Program-made: the position numbers and the translations under genes
Shown: in pieces, positions 9,032 through 26,676 of the stretch
Position numbering within the stretch: position 1 is the first letter of the stretch
Layout: the number at the start of each line of letters is the position of its first letter
Notes under the pieces: model-generated
Databases searched by the model: none
The model's input: the letters and a program-made list of their open reading frames with translations, nothing else
What the model was told of the DNA's origin: nothing
Source: Palaemon carinicauda
Lineage: Eukaryota > Arthropoda > Malacostraca > Decapoda > Palaemonidae
Length of the DNA: 64,000 nucleotides
Assembly (NCBI RefSeq): GCF_036898095.1
Contig: NC_090768.1
Location: 43,844,790-43,908,789 of the forward strand
Reading direction: 5' to 3'

Positions 9032-11621
9032 GAAAGGGCGGTATGAACCTTGTAGCCGGGGTATCAGCCACTGGGGAGCGATAAGTCTTGGGGACAGAGG
9101 TGGTAACCTTAGACTTACGAGCCGATGAGGCTACAAGATCGTGCGTGTCCTTCTGTATCAGGGCAGCCGACAAGTCCTTAACTAGCTCCTCGGGAAAGAG
9201 GAACTTTGAGAGTGGAGCAAAAAGGAGTTGTGACCGTTGGCACGGTGTAATGCTGGCGGAGAGGAAGGTACACAGTTGTTCCCTTTTCTTCAACACCCCT
9301 GATACAAATAACGACGCTAGCTCACCCGATCCATCTCTGATGGCCTTATCCATGCAGGACATAATTAGCATGGCAGAATCTTTGTCCGCAGGAGAGGTTT
9401 TCTTGCTGAGGGCTCCCAGGCACCAGTCGAGAAAGTTGAACATTTCGAAAGCTCTGAACAACCCTTTCAGAAGATGATCCAGGTCTGAGAAGGTCCAACA
9501 AACCTTCGAGCGTCTCATCGCAGTCCTCCTAGGCGAGTCCACCAGACTTGAGAAGTCAGCCTGGGCAGAGGCAGGTACTCCCAAGCCTGGTGCTTCCCCT
9601 GTGGCATACCAAACGCAACCTTTCGAAGCGAGCTTCGTTGGAGGGAACATGAAGGAAGTCTTGCCAAGGTGTTGTTTAGACTGAAGCCACTCCCCTAAGA
9701 TCCTTAAAGCCCTCTTGGAGGATCTAGCTAGGAAAAGCTTAGTATAGTTGGACTTAGCATGTTGTACGCCCAGCGAAAACTCAGATGGAGGAGAGCGGGG
9801 AATAGCAGAGACGAAGTGGTCTGGGTAAATCTCCCTGAGTAGAGCCAAGACCTTTCGAAAATCAATAGACAATGGAGAAAGCTTAGACTCCTCCACGTCT
9901 GATGAGGGATCAAGGTGTGCCTCCTCATCATCCGACACTTCATCAGCAGAGGGTAGCGAAGCGATAGGACCAGAATGCTGAACCGCAGAGTCAGAACGGG
10001 TAGGAACAATAACAGAGGTTTCCTCATCTTGAGGGAAAACCTGAGGCTCAGACTGCATAGGCTGAACAACAGACGAAGCAGAAGGCAGGCGCATGGGTGA
10101 AGGAGGTTGACTCCTAGCAAGAGTTGAACCCAAGGATTGCACAAGCTGAGCGGAGGACGGAGGCGGAGTAGTCCGTTCCTGTTCCTGTGAGATGAGTGGA
10201 GCATGAAGAGGTTGAGGCTGCGCAGAACAAGGTAAAGTTCTCGCAAGCTGAGGCTCCTGAGGCGCAAGTCCATGGTGTAGAGGAGCTTGCCTAGATGAGG
10301 GTTGAGCTCGCTGCAGCGATGGTTGAGCAGACAGACTCACGGAGGGGAGAGGTTGTTGTACCCCAACCGAGAGTTGCACCACTGGTGGAGCAGCAAGGGG
10401 AGGAGGAGGAAGAGTGGAATAACTCTCCTGATCCCAAAGCAAGGGTTGCCTTAAAGAAGGCTGAGGCTGAACAACACTGGGAACAGCAAACTCCGAAAGT
10501 GGCTCAACATCGTACGCCTGGCAGATGGTGCTGCGACCAGGCGGAGCAGGTGCAGGCTGGGCGAGCACAGGCGGAGCGAGAACAGGTGGAGGGAGTGTAG
10601 GCGGAGGAGGAGGTGCAACACTCTCAGCCCGACACTCACGCATCAAGTCCGAAAGCTGAGCTTGCATGGACTGAAGCAGGGTCCACTTGGGGTCGGCAGA
10701 AACGATAACAGACTGAGGTAAAGTCACAGTCGGGCTCTGTATAGGCAGAACCTTACTCCTCTTGGGCGGAGTACAGTCGACCGATGACTGAGGCGAGTCG
10801 GAGCTGAGCCAATGACTACAACCTGGCTGAGCACTCGCTGACTGAACTCTCCGTTTAAGAGGTCTCGAGACCTGAGACCAACGTTTCTTCCCTGCATGTT
10901 GATCAGCGGACGAGAAGACGGGCTCAATCGTCTGCAGGTGGGAGTGACGGTCTAAGGAAGACACGCCCGCAACCACCGAGGATAATTCTGTGCGCCTAAC
11001 AAGGCCTGTCGAACCCTTAAGCCCTTCGACATTGCTTCTCCCCTGGGCATGGGAGCTTGCAAGAGGTCCCGGACTGGGAGGACGACTGGCTCGCACAGAA
11101 AAATCCTCACGCACCACACTGGCACCACTAGCACTTGGCACTGCACAGACACTAGCACTCGTCACAGCACTGGCACTATTTCCACCCACTGCACTCTTGA
11201 CCTTCAGTTCTTTAACCTCGGCCATCAGAGACTTATGGTCACTTACCACTGATTCTACTTTATCTCCTAAAGCCTGAATAGCACGCAAAACAGTTGACAT
11301 ATCAGGCGGAGGGCACACAGTAGGTTCGGGGGTAGCCACTACAGGGGTAGGAAAAGGTAGGGGATCATGAGGTGAGGAAAACATAGAAGAGTGAGAAGAA
11401 CTTCTCCTAACTCTACCTCTCTCTAACTTAGATGAATATTTTAAAAGACGGACAAAATCCAATTCCGAAAGTCCGGCGCACTCCTCACATCGATTTTCTA
11501 ATAGACAGGGCCTGTCCCTACAGTCAGAACAAGCGGTGTGAGGATCTACCGAGGCCTTCGGAATACGCCTATTGCAAGACCTACATCGTCTATGGGAGGG
11601 AGCTTGCGAAACGTCAGACAT
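8940..11621 (-). CDS. DIRS ORF1 (gag-like), copy B
   Basis: This is an 893-residue intact frame. The N-terminus has a Cys cluster with C-x2-C pairs (CRSC, CSDC, CEEC) within the first 50 residues, probably zinc binding. A long Pro/Gln/Ser-rich middle follows, then an acidic stretch, then a helical capsid-like block (ASAQADFSSLVDSPRR, FRAFEMFNFLDWCLGAL), then a basic Arg/Lys/Ser tail. DIRS1 ORF1 proteins are regarded as gag-like. The C-terminal domain of vertebrate LAP2alpha is reported to derive from such a protein, which fits this block. The stop is TGA followed by CTC, and the recombinase frame continues in the same phase. Confidence 0.85.
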   Translation of the reverse strand: MSDVSQAPSHRRCRSCNRRIPKASVDPHTACSDCRDRPCLLENRCEECAGLSELDFVRLLKYSSKLERGRVRRSSSHSSMFSSPHDPLPFPTPVVATPEPTVCPPPDMSTVLRAIQALGDKVESVVSDHKSLMAEVKELKVKSAVGGNSASAVTSASVCAVPSASGASVVREDFSVRASRPPSPGPLASSHAQGRSNVEGLKGSTGLVRRTELSSVVAGVSSLDRHSHLQTIEPVFSSADQHAGKKRWSQVSRPLKRRVQSASAQPGCSHWLSSDSPQSSVDCTPPKRSKVLPIQSPTVTLPQSVIVSADPKWTLLQSMQAQLSDLMRECRAESVAPPPPPTLPPPVLAPPVLAQPAPAPPGRSTICQAYDVEPLSEFAVPSVVQPQPSLRQPLLWDQESYSTLPPPPLAAPPVVQLSVGVQQPLPSVSLSAQPSLQRAQPSSRQAPLHHGLAPQEPQLARTLPCSAQPQPLHAPLISQEQERTTPPPSSAQLVQSLGSTLARSQPPSPMRLPSASSVVQPMQSEPQVFPQDEETSVIVPTRSDSAVQHSGPIASLPSADEVSDDEEAHLDPSSDVEESKLSPLSIDFRKVLALLREIYPDHFVSAIPRSPPSEFSLGVQHAKSNYTKLFLARSSKRALRILGEWLQSKQHLGKTSFMFPPTKLASKGCVWYATGEAPGLGVPASAQADFSSLVDSPRRTAMRRSKVCWTFSDLDHLLKGLFRAFEMFNFLDWCLGALSKKTSPADKDSAMLIMSCMDKAIRDGSGELASLFVSGVLKKREQLCTFLSASITPCQRSQLLFAPLSKFLFPEELVKDLSAALIQKDTHDLVASSARKSKVTTSVPKTYRSPVADTPATRFIPPFRGRAPSRGSSRPDSHRGKSRKGPRTSKGKN

Positions 11622-11831
11622 CTTGTTTCAAAGAGTTAGTCAAAGGGTGATCCAAAAACAAGCAAAAATTCATTAACCGTTAACCAGTATTTATATAAAA
11701 GCTATCTAGCTAATATAAAAAGGATTCCAGTATGCGACAGCCGTTAATCTAAGAGAATACTTCACCAAATATCCATGAATAAACTCGAAGACCATAAGCG
11801 TATCCCAGAACGTCTAGCCGGAAGCACGACA

Positions 11832-11989
11832 GAGGAATAATTGAGGAGGTGTCAACAACAAATGATTGAGTACCTGGCCACAGGTGGCGCTGGTAAGTAC
11901 ACCCCCTTCTAGTATTGTGATAGCTGGCGTATCCCTCCATAGAATTCTGTCGGGCAACGGAGTTGACAGCTACATGATTATCGGGTAAG
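11832..11989 (-). repeat. Left (5') inverted terminal repeat of copy B
   Basis: These 158 bp are inverted relative to 6229-6386. They are followed outward by the 15 bases that are specific to the 5' end (11990-12004). Confidence 0.85.
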
Positions 11990-12004
11990 TTTAATATTGA
12001 AAAA

Positions 12005-12452
12005 TATAGATCTATAACGTGTTAAGCAAAATTACTAAAAACCTAAACACACTTCCGTCTAAGGGAAGGGTCGGCCATTTAAAAGTGAAAGAGAGTCCAT
12101 ACTCTCTTTGTCACCATAATTAAATCTATCCAAAACGAGTTCAAGATTTTGAGATGAAGATAAAACCCCTGCATAGCGAAAGCTCAAAACTAGAATAGTG
12201 TACTTCACCAAATAGTTGTGAAAACAAATCCAGTTAGTAACAGCGTATTTAGTAGGTCTTGCCAGTGGCACTACAGAGAGAAAATTGGTTCTGTGTTGAC
12301 ATGGAGTACTTGAGTACCTGCTCGACAGATGGCGCTGTTGATGTACACCCCCACCTGTATAGCGATCGCTGGCATATTTTGTCCTTAGGTTTTTCTGTCG
12401 GGCAGCAGAGCTGACAGCTATATGATCACCGGCTAAGTTTAATATTGAAAAA
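12005..12452 (-). mobile_element. DIRS-like copy A, displaced 5' end
   Basis: This piece has the copy A type terminal repeat (12278-12437) and a 5' untranslated stretch. Its terminus carries the cttagccggtgatc variant found in the ICR of copy A at 470-484. That shared private variant, together with the repeat match to 190-349, shows it is the other half of the same element. Confidence 0.85.
12278..12437 (-). repeat. Left (5') inverted terminal repeat of copy A
   Basis: These 160 bp are inverted relative to 190-349. The two repeats differ by only a few bases. Confidence 0.8.
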
Positions 12453-13012
12453 TGGAATTTATATTTAAACATTTTAACATAAAATATATAACAAGAGACC
12501 TAATATTTAAACATTTGGAGCCTCTGTAGTTCATGGGGACAGGCCTTGGACCGGCCGAAAAAAAAGAGTAAAAAAAACGTCTGAAATCGGCTCTTTTTCA
12601 CGGGAATGATCATGGAATGAAATATTAAACTCACTAGTTTTGTAAATGCTTCTCCCAACAATCTACATACTAGGACAAATCTGCTCATGCATGTCGGAAA
12701 GGTGCGAGAAAAATGGAGAACTAAACCAAAATTCCCCTCCTAACCTGGCCTACAAGCCATATCCTTACTTTCCTCGTGACCTAATCGGTGGGGCTAACGG
12801 CCCCTTGCGACCCCCCAACCACTGTCTATAACATACAAATCCCACAAACCCCACCTGACCGAACCTAGTACTTCCCAGGTCACTACCCCTACCCGGGGAC
12901 AAGCCCCCAGATCCCCTTCGCAAGTCTCTCCTACACAAAAAAAGGTATAAGCAGCACTCAAAATTATATCTCAACCACATTGTCATAATAAAAAAAGTTA
13001 ATCAGGCTTACC
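12453..13012. repeat. Interspersed foldback-family fragment
   Basis: The part at about 12700-12950 (ctaacctggcctacaagcc, ggtggggctaacggcccc) resembles the arms of the foldback element at 26940-27560. No coding signal was found in the rest of this stretch. Confidence 0.5.
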
Positions 13013-13275
13013 TTAACATTCGATGTCGCTAAAACCAAAATCCTCGGGTTCTAGCGCCTTCACCCTCTTCCGGGGAGGAGGATTAGAATGACGACTTGAA
13101 ATTTCACGACTAAGAGCCCTTCTCGAAATAAATAATGAAAAAATTTGGGGGTAACACGAGTAAAGTCTTGTAGGTGTAAATACCTTATTGTCTTCAACGA
13201 ATCAATTTGATCAATATGAGTGATAAACTCAACAACATCGCTCAAAGAGTAACTATACGCAACACGTCTATCCAT
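13013..13275 (-). CDS. Possible small two-exon gene, unknown product
   Basis: Candidate only. Exon 1 (13275-13184) starts with ATG and encodes MDRRVAYSYSLSDVVEF and further residues, ending at AAG|GTATTT. A 74-bp intron with a CTCTTAG acceptor leads to exon 2 (13109-13013), which joins in phase and ends with TAA. The predicted protein has 62 residues with a basic PPPRKRVK stretch and an acidic end (EPEDFGFSDIEC). A strong donor-like AAG|GTAAGC follows the stop by one base, so either a 3' UTR intron exists or the model is wrong. If the intron is not spliced, the frame still reads through to a stop at 13060. No family was recognised. Confidence 0.3.
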
Positions 13276-14149
13276 TATGGCAGTTAGGGTTGGAAAGGGT
13301 CGACTCCAGGTCAATCTCGGGTCACATGGGGGGGGGGGGGGATTAAAAATTTGAAATCCCGTGGCCAACGAAAGGGTTAGTTCGGTTGGTTTATTTGACA
13401 CCGGCTTTATCTACCGAAATATCTTAACTAGATGTTGGCTAACCTAACCTTTGGTTGTATATATAACAAATTAGTATTCGGCTTAATTTCAGGATGTGTC
13501 CCAACAAAATAATCTTAACAAGAGGTTAAAAATGAAGATTGTTGGAATTAGCGAAAACATAAGTGCGAGCATCGATAACTGTTCAAGCTTGCGCCACCAA
13601 CTGATAGGCGATCAGACCGCTGCCCAACGGGTGTTATTACAGTCAGGCAGGAAACAATGCTTGGAGGAAGTTTTATGATCGAGTAACTTGGCCGTGGCTT
13701 CAGCGGACGACGCATTGTAACGACCTTTCCCTAACCTAACAACTCAAGATAATTATCATAGCAGTATCAAATGTCACTATAAATGAAGTGTCCCTAAAAA
13801 CTACAAACTTAACTAAAGGGGTAAAAATGTAGATTGATGGGACAGTATTAAATTGTAAAAACGAACGATTCTTAGACTGGGACGACACGAGCTCTATCTA
13901 TCGGGAAAGTTGGAAACTAAGCAGGAGCTACCCGTGACTTGCGTTCGGACCGTGTTGAGCTTAGAAGATATTGCCGTGGTAAAGGTAAATTATGACATTA
14001 TTCAAAATGATAAAATAACATCATAATATGGTATGTTGGATCATAGTAAAGAACATCTTCCCCATAATGAAAACCGATTTGGCAAGTAATAAGAAAGATA
14101 TCGCCCAGTGCCTAAAAACTACATTCACCCCAAACATTATAACAGACAA
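13276..14149. other. Intergenic, nothing recognised
   Basis: It contains a G homopolymer of about 12 at 13328-13340 and a short open frame at 13496-13678 without family resemblance. No gene can be supported. Confidence 0.4.
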
Positions 14150-14340
14150 TATATTTTTTCCCGTAGAAAATAACATGATTTAACCGGTTCTCACCTTCAT
14201 TTCAGTCGTAATAACAGCAACCAGTTCAGATACTTAGTTAGTGGAACTGGTTGTTCTGTTTATTTGCGGTTGAAATGAAGGTCAAATTCGGTCAAATCAC
14301 GTTATTACTACAGGAAAACATATATTTTCTGTTCCAAATG
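14150..14340. mobile_element. MITE-like imperfect palindrome
   Basis: The left arm (gatttaaccggttctcacc, cttcatttcagtcg, aaccagttc) pairs with the right arm (gaactggtt, cggttgaaatgaag, ggtcaaatcacg) over about 80 bases, with a short loop near 14232-14242. The shape is that of a non-autonomous foldback/MITE element. The family is not known. Confidence 0.6.
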
Positions 14341-14826
14341 AGAATCAGTAATACAGTAAAATTTTACCAACTAGGCTGATGCCGGGCAGCTAAGTAGCCT
14401 AGCTTAATAACCAGTTTCTGATACGTCTCCCGGTTTAAGCTGACCTACATATAAATGTTATTTCAGCTAAATTAAGAGGAAATAAATAAAATACATCAAT
14501 TATAGTAAATTTGCACAATCTGAACACTAAAATATGTGATAAAGCATTATTTGCAATGCTCGCCGTATGACACATTGACACAAGCCTTCCAATTACTAGC
14601 AACTTGTAGCTGTAACCTGCATACTTTAGTATATAGTATATTGTACTATAGGCCTCCTGTTTCATTAATAATGCTATGAAATATTATTTTTCGAATTAAA
14701 TGTCCGAAATGAAGCTGAAATAAACAAGTAAATAACAATTCTTACCCTCCCAGTCTAGGTCCAACGTCGCCATCTTGCCAATATTTGCCTTCTGCTGTTG
14801 AAATGGGATATCATCTTTGCAAATTC

Positions 14827-15420
14827 AATTTTTGTTTTGTACGTAATTTAAATTTAATTCAATATTAAAAGTATACAATACATTTAAATTATTACATTTA
14901 ATTGTATCTAATTATATATTTTATTGTACAACTTAACAGCTTTATCCTTAAGGAGAAAACTAAATACTAGCTCAAATTTATTTTTGTTTTGTGCGTAATT
15001 CAAAACTAATTCAATATTGAAAGTATAAAATACATTTGAATGATCATAATTAATTATATAAAATTATATATTTTCTTAAACGGCTTAACAATTTTATCCT
15101 GAAGGAGAAAACTAAATACTAGATCAAATTTATTTTTGTTTTGTACATAATTAGAATTTAATTCAACATTGAAAGTATAAAATACGTTATTATCATGATT
15201 AAAAATATACAATTATATATTTTCTTAAACAACTTAACAGCTTTATCCTTCAGGAGAAAACTTAATAGGCCTACTAGATCAAATTTATTCTTGTTTCGTA
15301 CGTAATTTAAATTTAATTCAATAATGAAAGTATAAAATATATTTTATTTATGATATTGAATTATATACAATTACATATTTTCTTAAACAACAGCTTTATC
15401 CTTGATGGGAAAAATAAATT
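14827..15420. repeat. Tandem repeat, ~155-bp units, upstream of DNALI1
   Basis: Four adjacent units begin with ttttgttttgtacgtaat-like sequence and each contain a cttaacagctttatcctt-like block. They start near 14827, 14981, 15132 and 15288. A further partial unit lies at 15540-15620, after the exon-like duplicate. The array ends in the DNALI1 promoter region. Confidence 0.75.
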
Positions 15421-15430
15421 ATTTGGTAAA

Positions 15431-15560
15431 GGTGATAACCCCAAAGAATCATATGAGTTCGTTACCATGGCAACGTTTGTAAACAATCTTGACAGTTTAA
15501 GTAGAAATGACTGATAAAATAACTTCACTGGTTAAAACATTACATTTAATTGTATCTAAT
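15431..15560 (+). pseudogene. Upstream duplicate of the DNALI1 promoter and exon 1 start
   Basis: About 120 bp closely match 15638-15752. They include a second ATG (15507) opening with MTDKITSLVK, whose first residues match the true DNALI1 start (MTDKITSLIK). The frame then diverges and stops after about 25 codons. If transcription starts upstream, this is a decoy start or upstream ORF. Confidence 0.7.
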
Positions 15561-15713
15561 GATACATTTTCTTATACAACTTAACAGCTTTATCCTTATG
15601 GATAAAATTAATTACTAAATCAAATTAATTTTGTAAAAGTGATAACCCTAGAAAATCATATGAGCTGGTTGTCATGACAACGTTTGTAAATAATCTTGAC
15701 AGTTTAAGCAGAG

Positions 15714-22663
<6,950 letters not shown>

Positions 22664-22678
22664 TTTGAGAATCGTTGT

Positions 22679-22684
22679 AATAAA
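22679..22684 (+). terminator. Polyadenylation signal of DNALI1
   Basis: AATAAA lies 16 bases after the stop codon. Confidence 0.7.
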
Positions 22685-22699
22685 ATAATTATTATTTTA

Positions 22700-23479
22700 A
22701 TAATAACGTTTTATACATTATTGGTCTTTTTATTCTTCCCATTGTCCTCTATTACATGTCTTGTGTAAAGACAAGTCGTTGACAATCTTTTGAAGAGTGC
22801 AGTGGTTTTGATGTTCATCCAAAATAATAGAAAAATTACCAATAAAAGTGTAACATAATTAAAAATACATATAACAATGCATCAATCCTGGGTGGAAAGA
22901 TATGAAGTTTTTCGTTGAATTTTGACATCATGAAAAACAATATAATTGCAATGGTATTATAGTAAAATTAGAAATTATTTTGAGCGACCTATATTAAATT
23001 ATGGCCAAAATCTAGTTTGTGCTTATTAAACAAGGTTAATGATTGTATTGTTAAAAAATTCCAGAAGAGTACGAATGGCCATATCAGCATTATTCAGTAA
23101 AGAAACTAAACAGATTTCATTTAATCCCCACTATCATCATCATCTCCTCCTAAACCTATTGACGCAAAGGACCTCGGTTAGATTTCGCCAGTCGTTTACA
23201 TCTTAAAATTTTAAATCAATACTTCGCCATTCATCATCTACTTTACGCATCATCTCATTTAATAATTACACATATTTTTCTCGTCATTGGTGCAAATTAA
23301 GTTCGTTGTTGGTTCATAGGACATAAGTAACAGAAATAAAGACTTACAAATGCCTTTGGAAAAAAATAGCCTGCGACTAGGAAGTCAGTGTTTCTTAAAC
23401 TTGGCTATTTAGGCAAAATAGTGTTTTTATATTATTAACAAAATAATTCTAGCTACTAATAGATGCTAAAAAAAACTAC
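22700..23479. other. Intergenic, nothing recognised
   Basis: AT-rich sequence after DNALI1. No coding signal is seen. Confidence 0.4.
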
Positions 23480-24500
23480 ATGAAAATATAGAGAAACTAG
23501 AGGGGCACTCAGTTGAGCACAGACCTCTACCGCGGCAGCTTATTTCTCGACCTTGACCTTTGACCTTAACATGTATTAATTGGAGTGGCTTTTCATACAC
23601 TCAAATATGAACCAAGTTTGAAATCTATGTGATAACGATGTCCAAACTTACGGCTGATTACGTGAATTGGACATTTTGCTTGACCGTGACCTTGACCTTC
23701 CAAAACTTAACATTTCCAGCTTTTTACATAAAAGTTAATCCATGCAAGTTTCATTACTCTACGATTAAAATTGTGGTCAGGAAGCTGTTCACAAACAAAC
23801 ACAGAAACAGTGGGTAAAACATAATCTCCTTCCAACTTCGTTGGCTGTGGTAAAAAGTCAAACATATTTAAATATGTACCGTGTTTTGAGAGACAGGTTT
23901 GGATGGAATCACAGTATTAGTTTCCTGGGGACAAAACAACAGTGTCTGAAGGGATTAGAAACTATAGCAAATATGTAGGTTAAACTCGAAGCAACACAGG
24001 TAAGTCGCCAGGATTATTTAAAAGGCTTCACAACTACCATTGAAGCATTATTTGCAACCACTAGCCACACCTGATCTGTCTCAAGGATTCTTATTACCTC
24101 CGTCAACGAAGTTGGAAGGAGATTATGTTTTCGCCCGTTTTTGTGTTTGTTTGTTTGTGTGTGTGTTTGTTTGTGACCAGCTTCCTGATCACAATTTTAA
24201 TCGTAGAGTAATGAAACTTGCAGGGATTAGCTATTATGTAAAAAGATGGAAACAATCAAATTTTGGAAGGTCAAGGTTAAAGGTCAAGCAAAAAGTCCAA
24301 TTCACGTTACGTAATCAGCCATAAGTTTGGACATCATTGTCGCAGAGACTCCAAACTTGGTTCATATTTGGGTGCATAAAAAATCCACGCCTATTAATGC
24401 ATGTTAAGGTCAAAGATCAAGGTCGAGAAAAAGGACAAGAAATAAGCAGCCGCAGCAGGGGTCTGCACTCTACTGAGTGCCCCTCCAGTTTCAATTATAT
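23480..24500. mobile_element. Two copies of a ~380-bp repeat in inverted orientation
   Basis: The segment 23480-23855 and the segment 24095-24500 are reverse complements. Shared blocks include ccttccaacttcgttg / caacgaagttggaagg, tcagccataagtttggac, and aaggtcaaggtcgag-like runs. The ~240 bp between them is unique. The unit resembles an interspersed repeat common in marine invertebrates (recalled, not searched). Confidence 0.75.
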
Positions 24501-24679
24501 TGTTGCATGGAGAGCAATGTACCGGACACGTAAATTATAACAGTGGCTCACATATGATTATCTAGATGTCAATATTTGTGCCTATTGATAAAAGGATAAC
24601 TTTCGTCATGTATATGTCAACATTTTCTTAACGAAGTTATTTCACTGGCTTTTATCTGTATATACTAAATCAATTACAG

Positions 24680-24788
<109 letters not shown>

Positions 24789-25239
24789 CAAAATTGAATT
24801 AATTGCTAAAATATTATTTAAAATTTCGTTGAATTAGTTGTTCTTTACTAATGACCATAACCCATGAACAAATTACCTACAATATATTTCCCGTTTACTT
24901 TGAACAAATATATCTATTCTACAGAGACTCATTAGCACAATAAAATGTTGAAAATTTATCTAATTTTTAACCAGTATCGTATCTAATTAATAAGAGTTTC
25001 CTGTTAAATGGACCAAAGCTTTAACACATCTATCCTAACAAAAAAGATTTGCCCTAAATTATTAATAGGGAAACATATTGGAAAAATGTGGTCTGGAAAG
25101 TAAAAACGCCACAGGAAGCGATAAAAAATAAAATGGAATGATCATACTTTATCAAATAGAGAATGAAATAAAAACGACTAAAAAATGGAAAGGGTAAAAA
25201 TTTTAATGGCACTTCATATATAGCAGTAGCTACAGAATT

Positions 25240-25518
25240 GGTCCCTTAAGTTCTCTTGCTTGAGGGTACACCCAGGCACCCTATTCTATCTAATTTCTCT
25301 TCTGTTGTTTTGTTAAAATTTGTATAGTCTATGTCGTAAATTTTATTTTGATGTTGCAACTGTTCTTAGAATATTTTATGTTTCCTGGTTTCTTTCCTCA
25401 CTAGGCTATTTTCCCTGTTTAGGCCCCTGGGCTTATAGCATCCTGCTTTTCCAACTAGGGTTGTAGCTTAGCGAGTAATAATAATAATAATAACAATAAT
25501 AATAATAATAATAATAAC
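25240..25518 (+). repeat. LINE 3' tail ending in (TAA)n
   Basis: Blocks cttgcttgagggtacaccca, ggcttatagcatcctgcttt and gggttgtagcttagc precede the (ATA)n run at 25478-25518. The same tail follows RT sequence at 48640-49830, so it is a LINE 3' end. Confidence 0.75.
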
Positions 25519-25700
25519 AGAGATTGTAAAAGAAGCAGGGGGAGGAAGAGAAGACGATGTATTGACGAACTAAGAAAGTTTGTGGGCATGGACTGGCACA
25601 GAAAGACAATAAACAAACGCAAGAGGACGGGCATGTCTGAGGCCTTTGTTCTGCAGAGGACTAGTAACGGCTGATGATGATGATGATAATGATGATGACT
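25519..25700 (+). pseudogene. LINE ORF2 C-terminal remnant with (TGA)n tail
   Basis: The plus strand reads RRRCIDELRKFVGMDWHRKT and then NKRKRTGMSEAFVLQRTSNG before a stop and a TGA-repeat tail. This is the style of LINE ORF2 ends found across arthropods; only a fragment remains. Confidence 0.5.
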
Positions 25701-26593
25701 CTTCAGGTGGTGGGTGGGGTAAAATTGTCTAAAATAACGATTAGGATAGCAAGAGTAAGTCTGAGACTCGTGGAGGGGATAAAAGAAGTAAAAAATGATT
25801 TGTTGAAGAACATTTTGAAAGAAATAAAAGTAGAGGGATGAAAGAGACTAGGAGATGAACGAAAAAAAAATGTATGGAGGGAAGAGATAAAAGAAAAACA
25901 TATTCTAGAAATATATGCTAAGGAAAATATCGAGGAGAATAAATATTTTATAACATGGCAGATTTGGTTACAATATATAGAGCTACAACGACCTATATAA
26001 GATAACTGATAGAAAAATACCTCAAGGGGGAACTGTACTGGATTGTAAGCTGTGCAAGGCAGATGCAGAAGACATAGTCAATATCTTGCTTTACTGTCAA
26101 GAACTCTGTGAAAAGGAAAGAAAAAATAAATGAATTAATGAACCATATGAGGAGGAAAAGAAGAAAATAATTGGAAATATTTTATGTAAGAAGGAAGGAT
26201 TATAAAAAAAGAAAAGAAATACGAGGAAATGAAAATAAAAAATAAATAAATAAAAAGAGAATCTTCTTCTATTATACCTAGCCCATTTTTTCTTTTTGTT
26301 ATATTGTCAAGAACTCGGGGAAGAAAAATAAATAAATGAAATAAAGCCGCCACATGAAAAAGAAAAGAATAAAATAACTAAAAATCCTTTATTAAATGAG
26401 AAAGGAATAGAAACAGAAGCAATAAATAAGCCAAATATGGAAAAACGAGGAAAGAAAATCAATGAAATAAAGAAGGAAACTAAGGAGGGGCCGATGAAAA
26501 GGCAACGACTGACGATCAGTGGCTGAGGCGCTGAACCTGACCTTAAGTGAGTGACAGATTGGCAACTAAAAAAAAGTATAAAAACAGGTAAAG
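25701..26593 (+). pseudogene. Degenerate LINE-like coding remnant
   Basis: Broken frames carry a cysteine/histidine-like segment (LCKADAEDIVNILLYCQELC) near 26050-26110, as in the C-terminal part of some LINE ORFs. The rest is purine-rich and full of stops. The class is not certain. Confidence 0.35.
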
Positions 26594-26676
26594 ATGGACG
26601 TGTTTAAGTTATTCGAGTGGAACAACTCAGTTAAGGCCATAGAAAAGTTGGAAACCTTACTTCAGTGTGACAATTG
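26594..26676 (+). CDS. BARD1: BARD1-like exon 1
   Basis: ATG opens 27 codons (LFEWNNSVKAIEKLETLLQ, then CDN) plus TG, which completes to a Cys codon with the first base of exon 2. Donor TTG|GTAGGA. Confidence 0.82.

Larger units (their letters stand above)
6192..12004 (-). mobile_element. DIRS-like retrotransposon copy B, inserted in copy A
   Basis: This minus-strand element has both terminal repeats, an ICR, intact ORF1 and intact RT/RNase H/methyltransferase. Its 5' end is at 12004 and its 3' end at 6192. It lies within copy A, whose halves flank it on both sides. It is about 970 bp shorter than C and D because the catalytic part of the tyrosine recombinase is deleted. Termini follow the ccgataatcatgtagct subfamily. 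Its 3' end has ttattaataaaa where C and D have cattagtaaaa, and its ICR carries the same private variant. Confidence 0.92.

Noticed and set aside
13496..13678. 60-residue open frame on the plus strand
   Set aside because: No family resemblance, no splice context and composition typical of chance frames.
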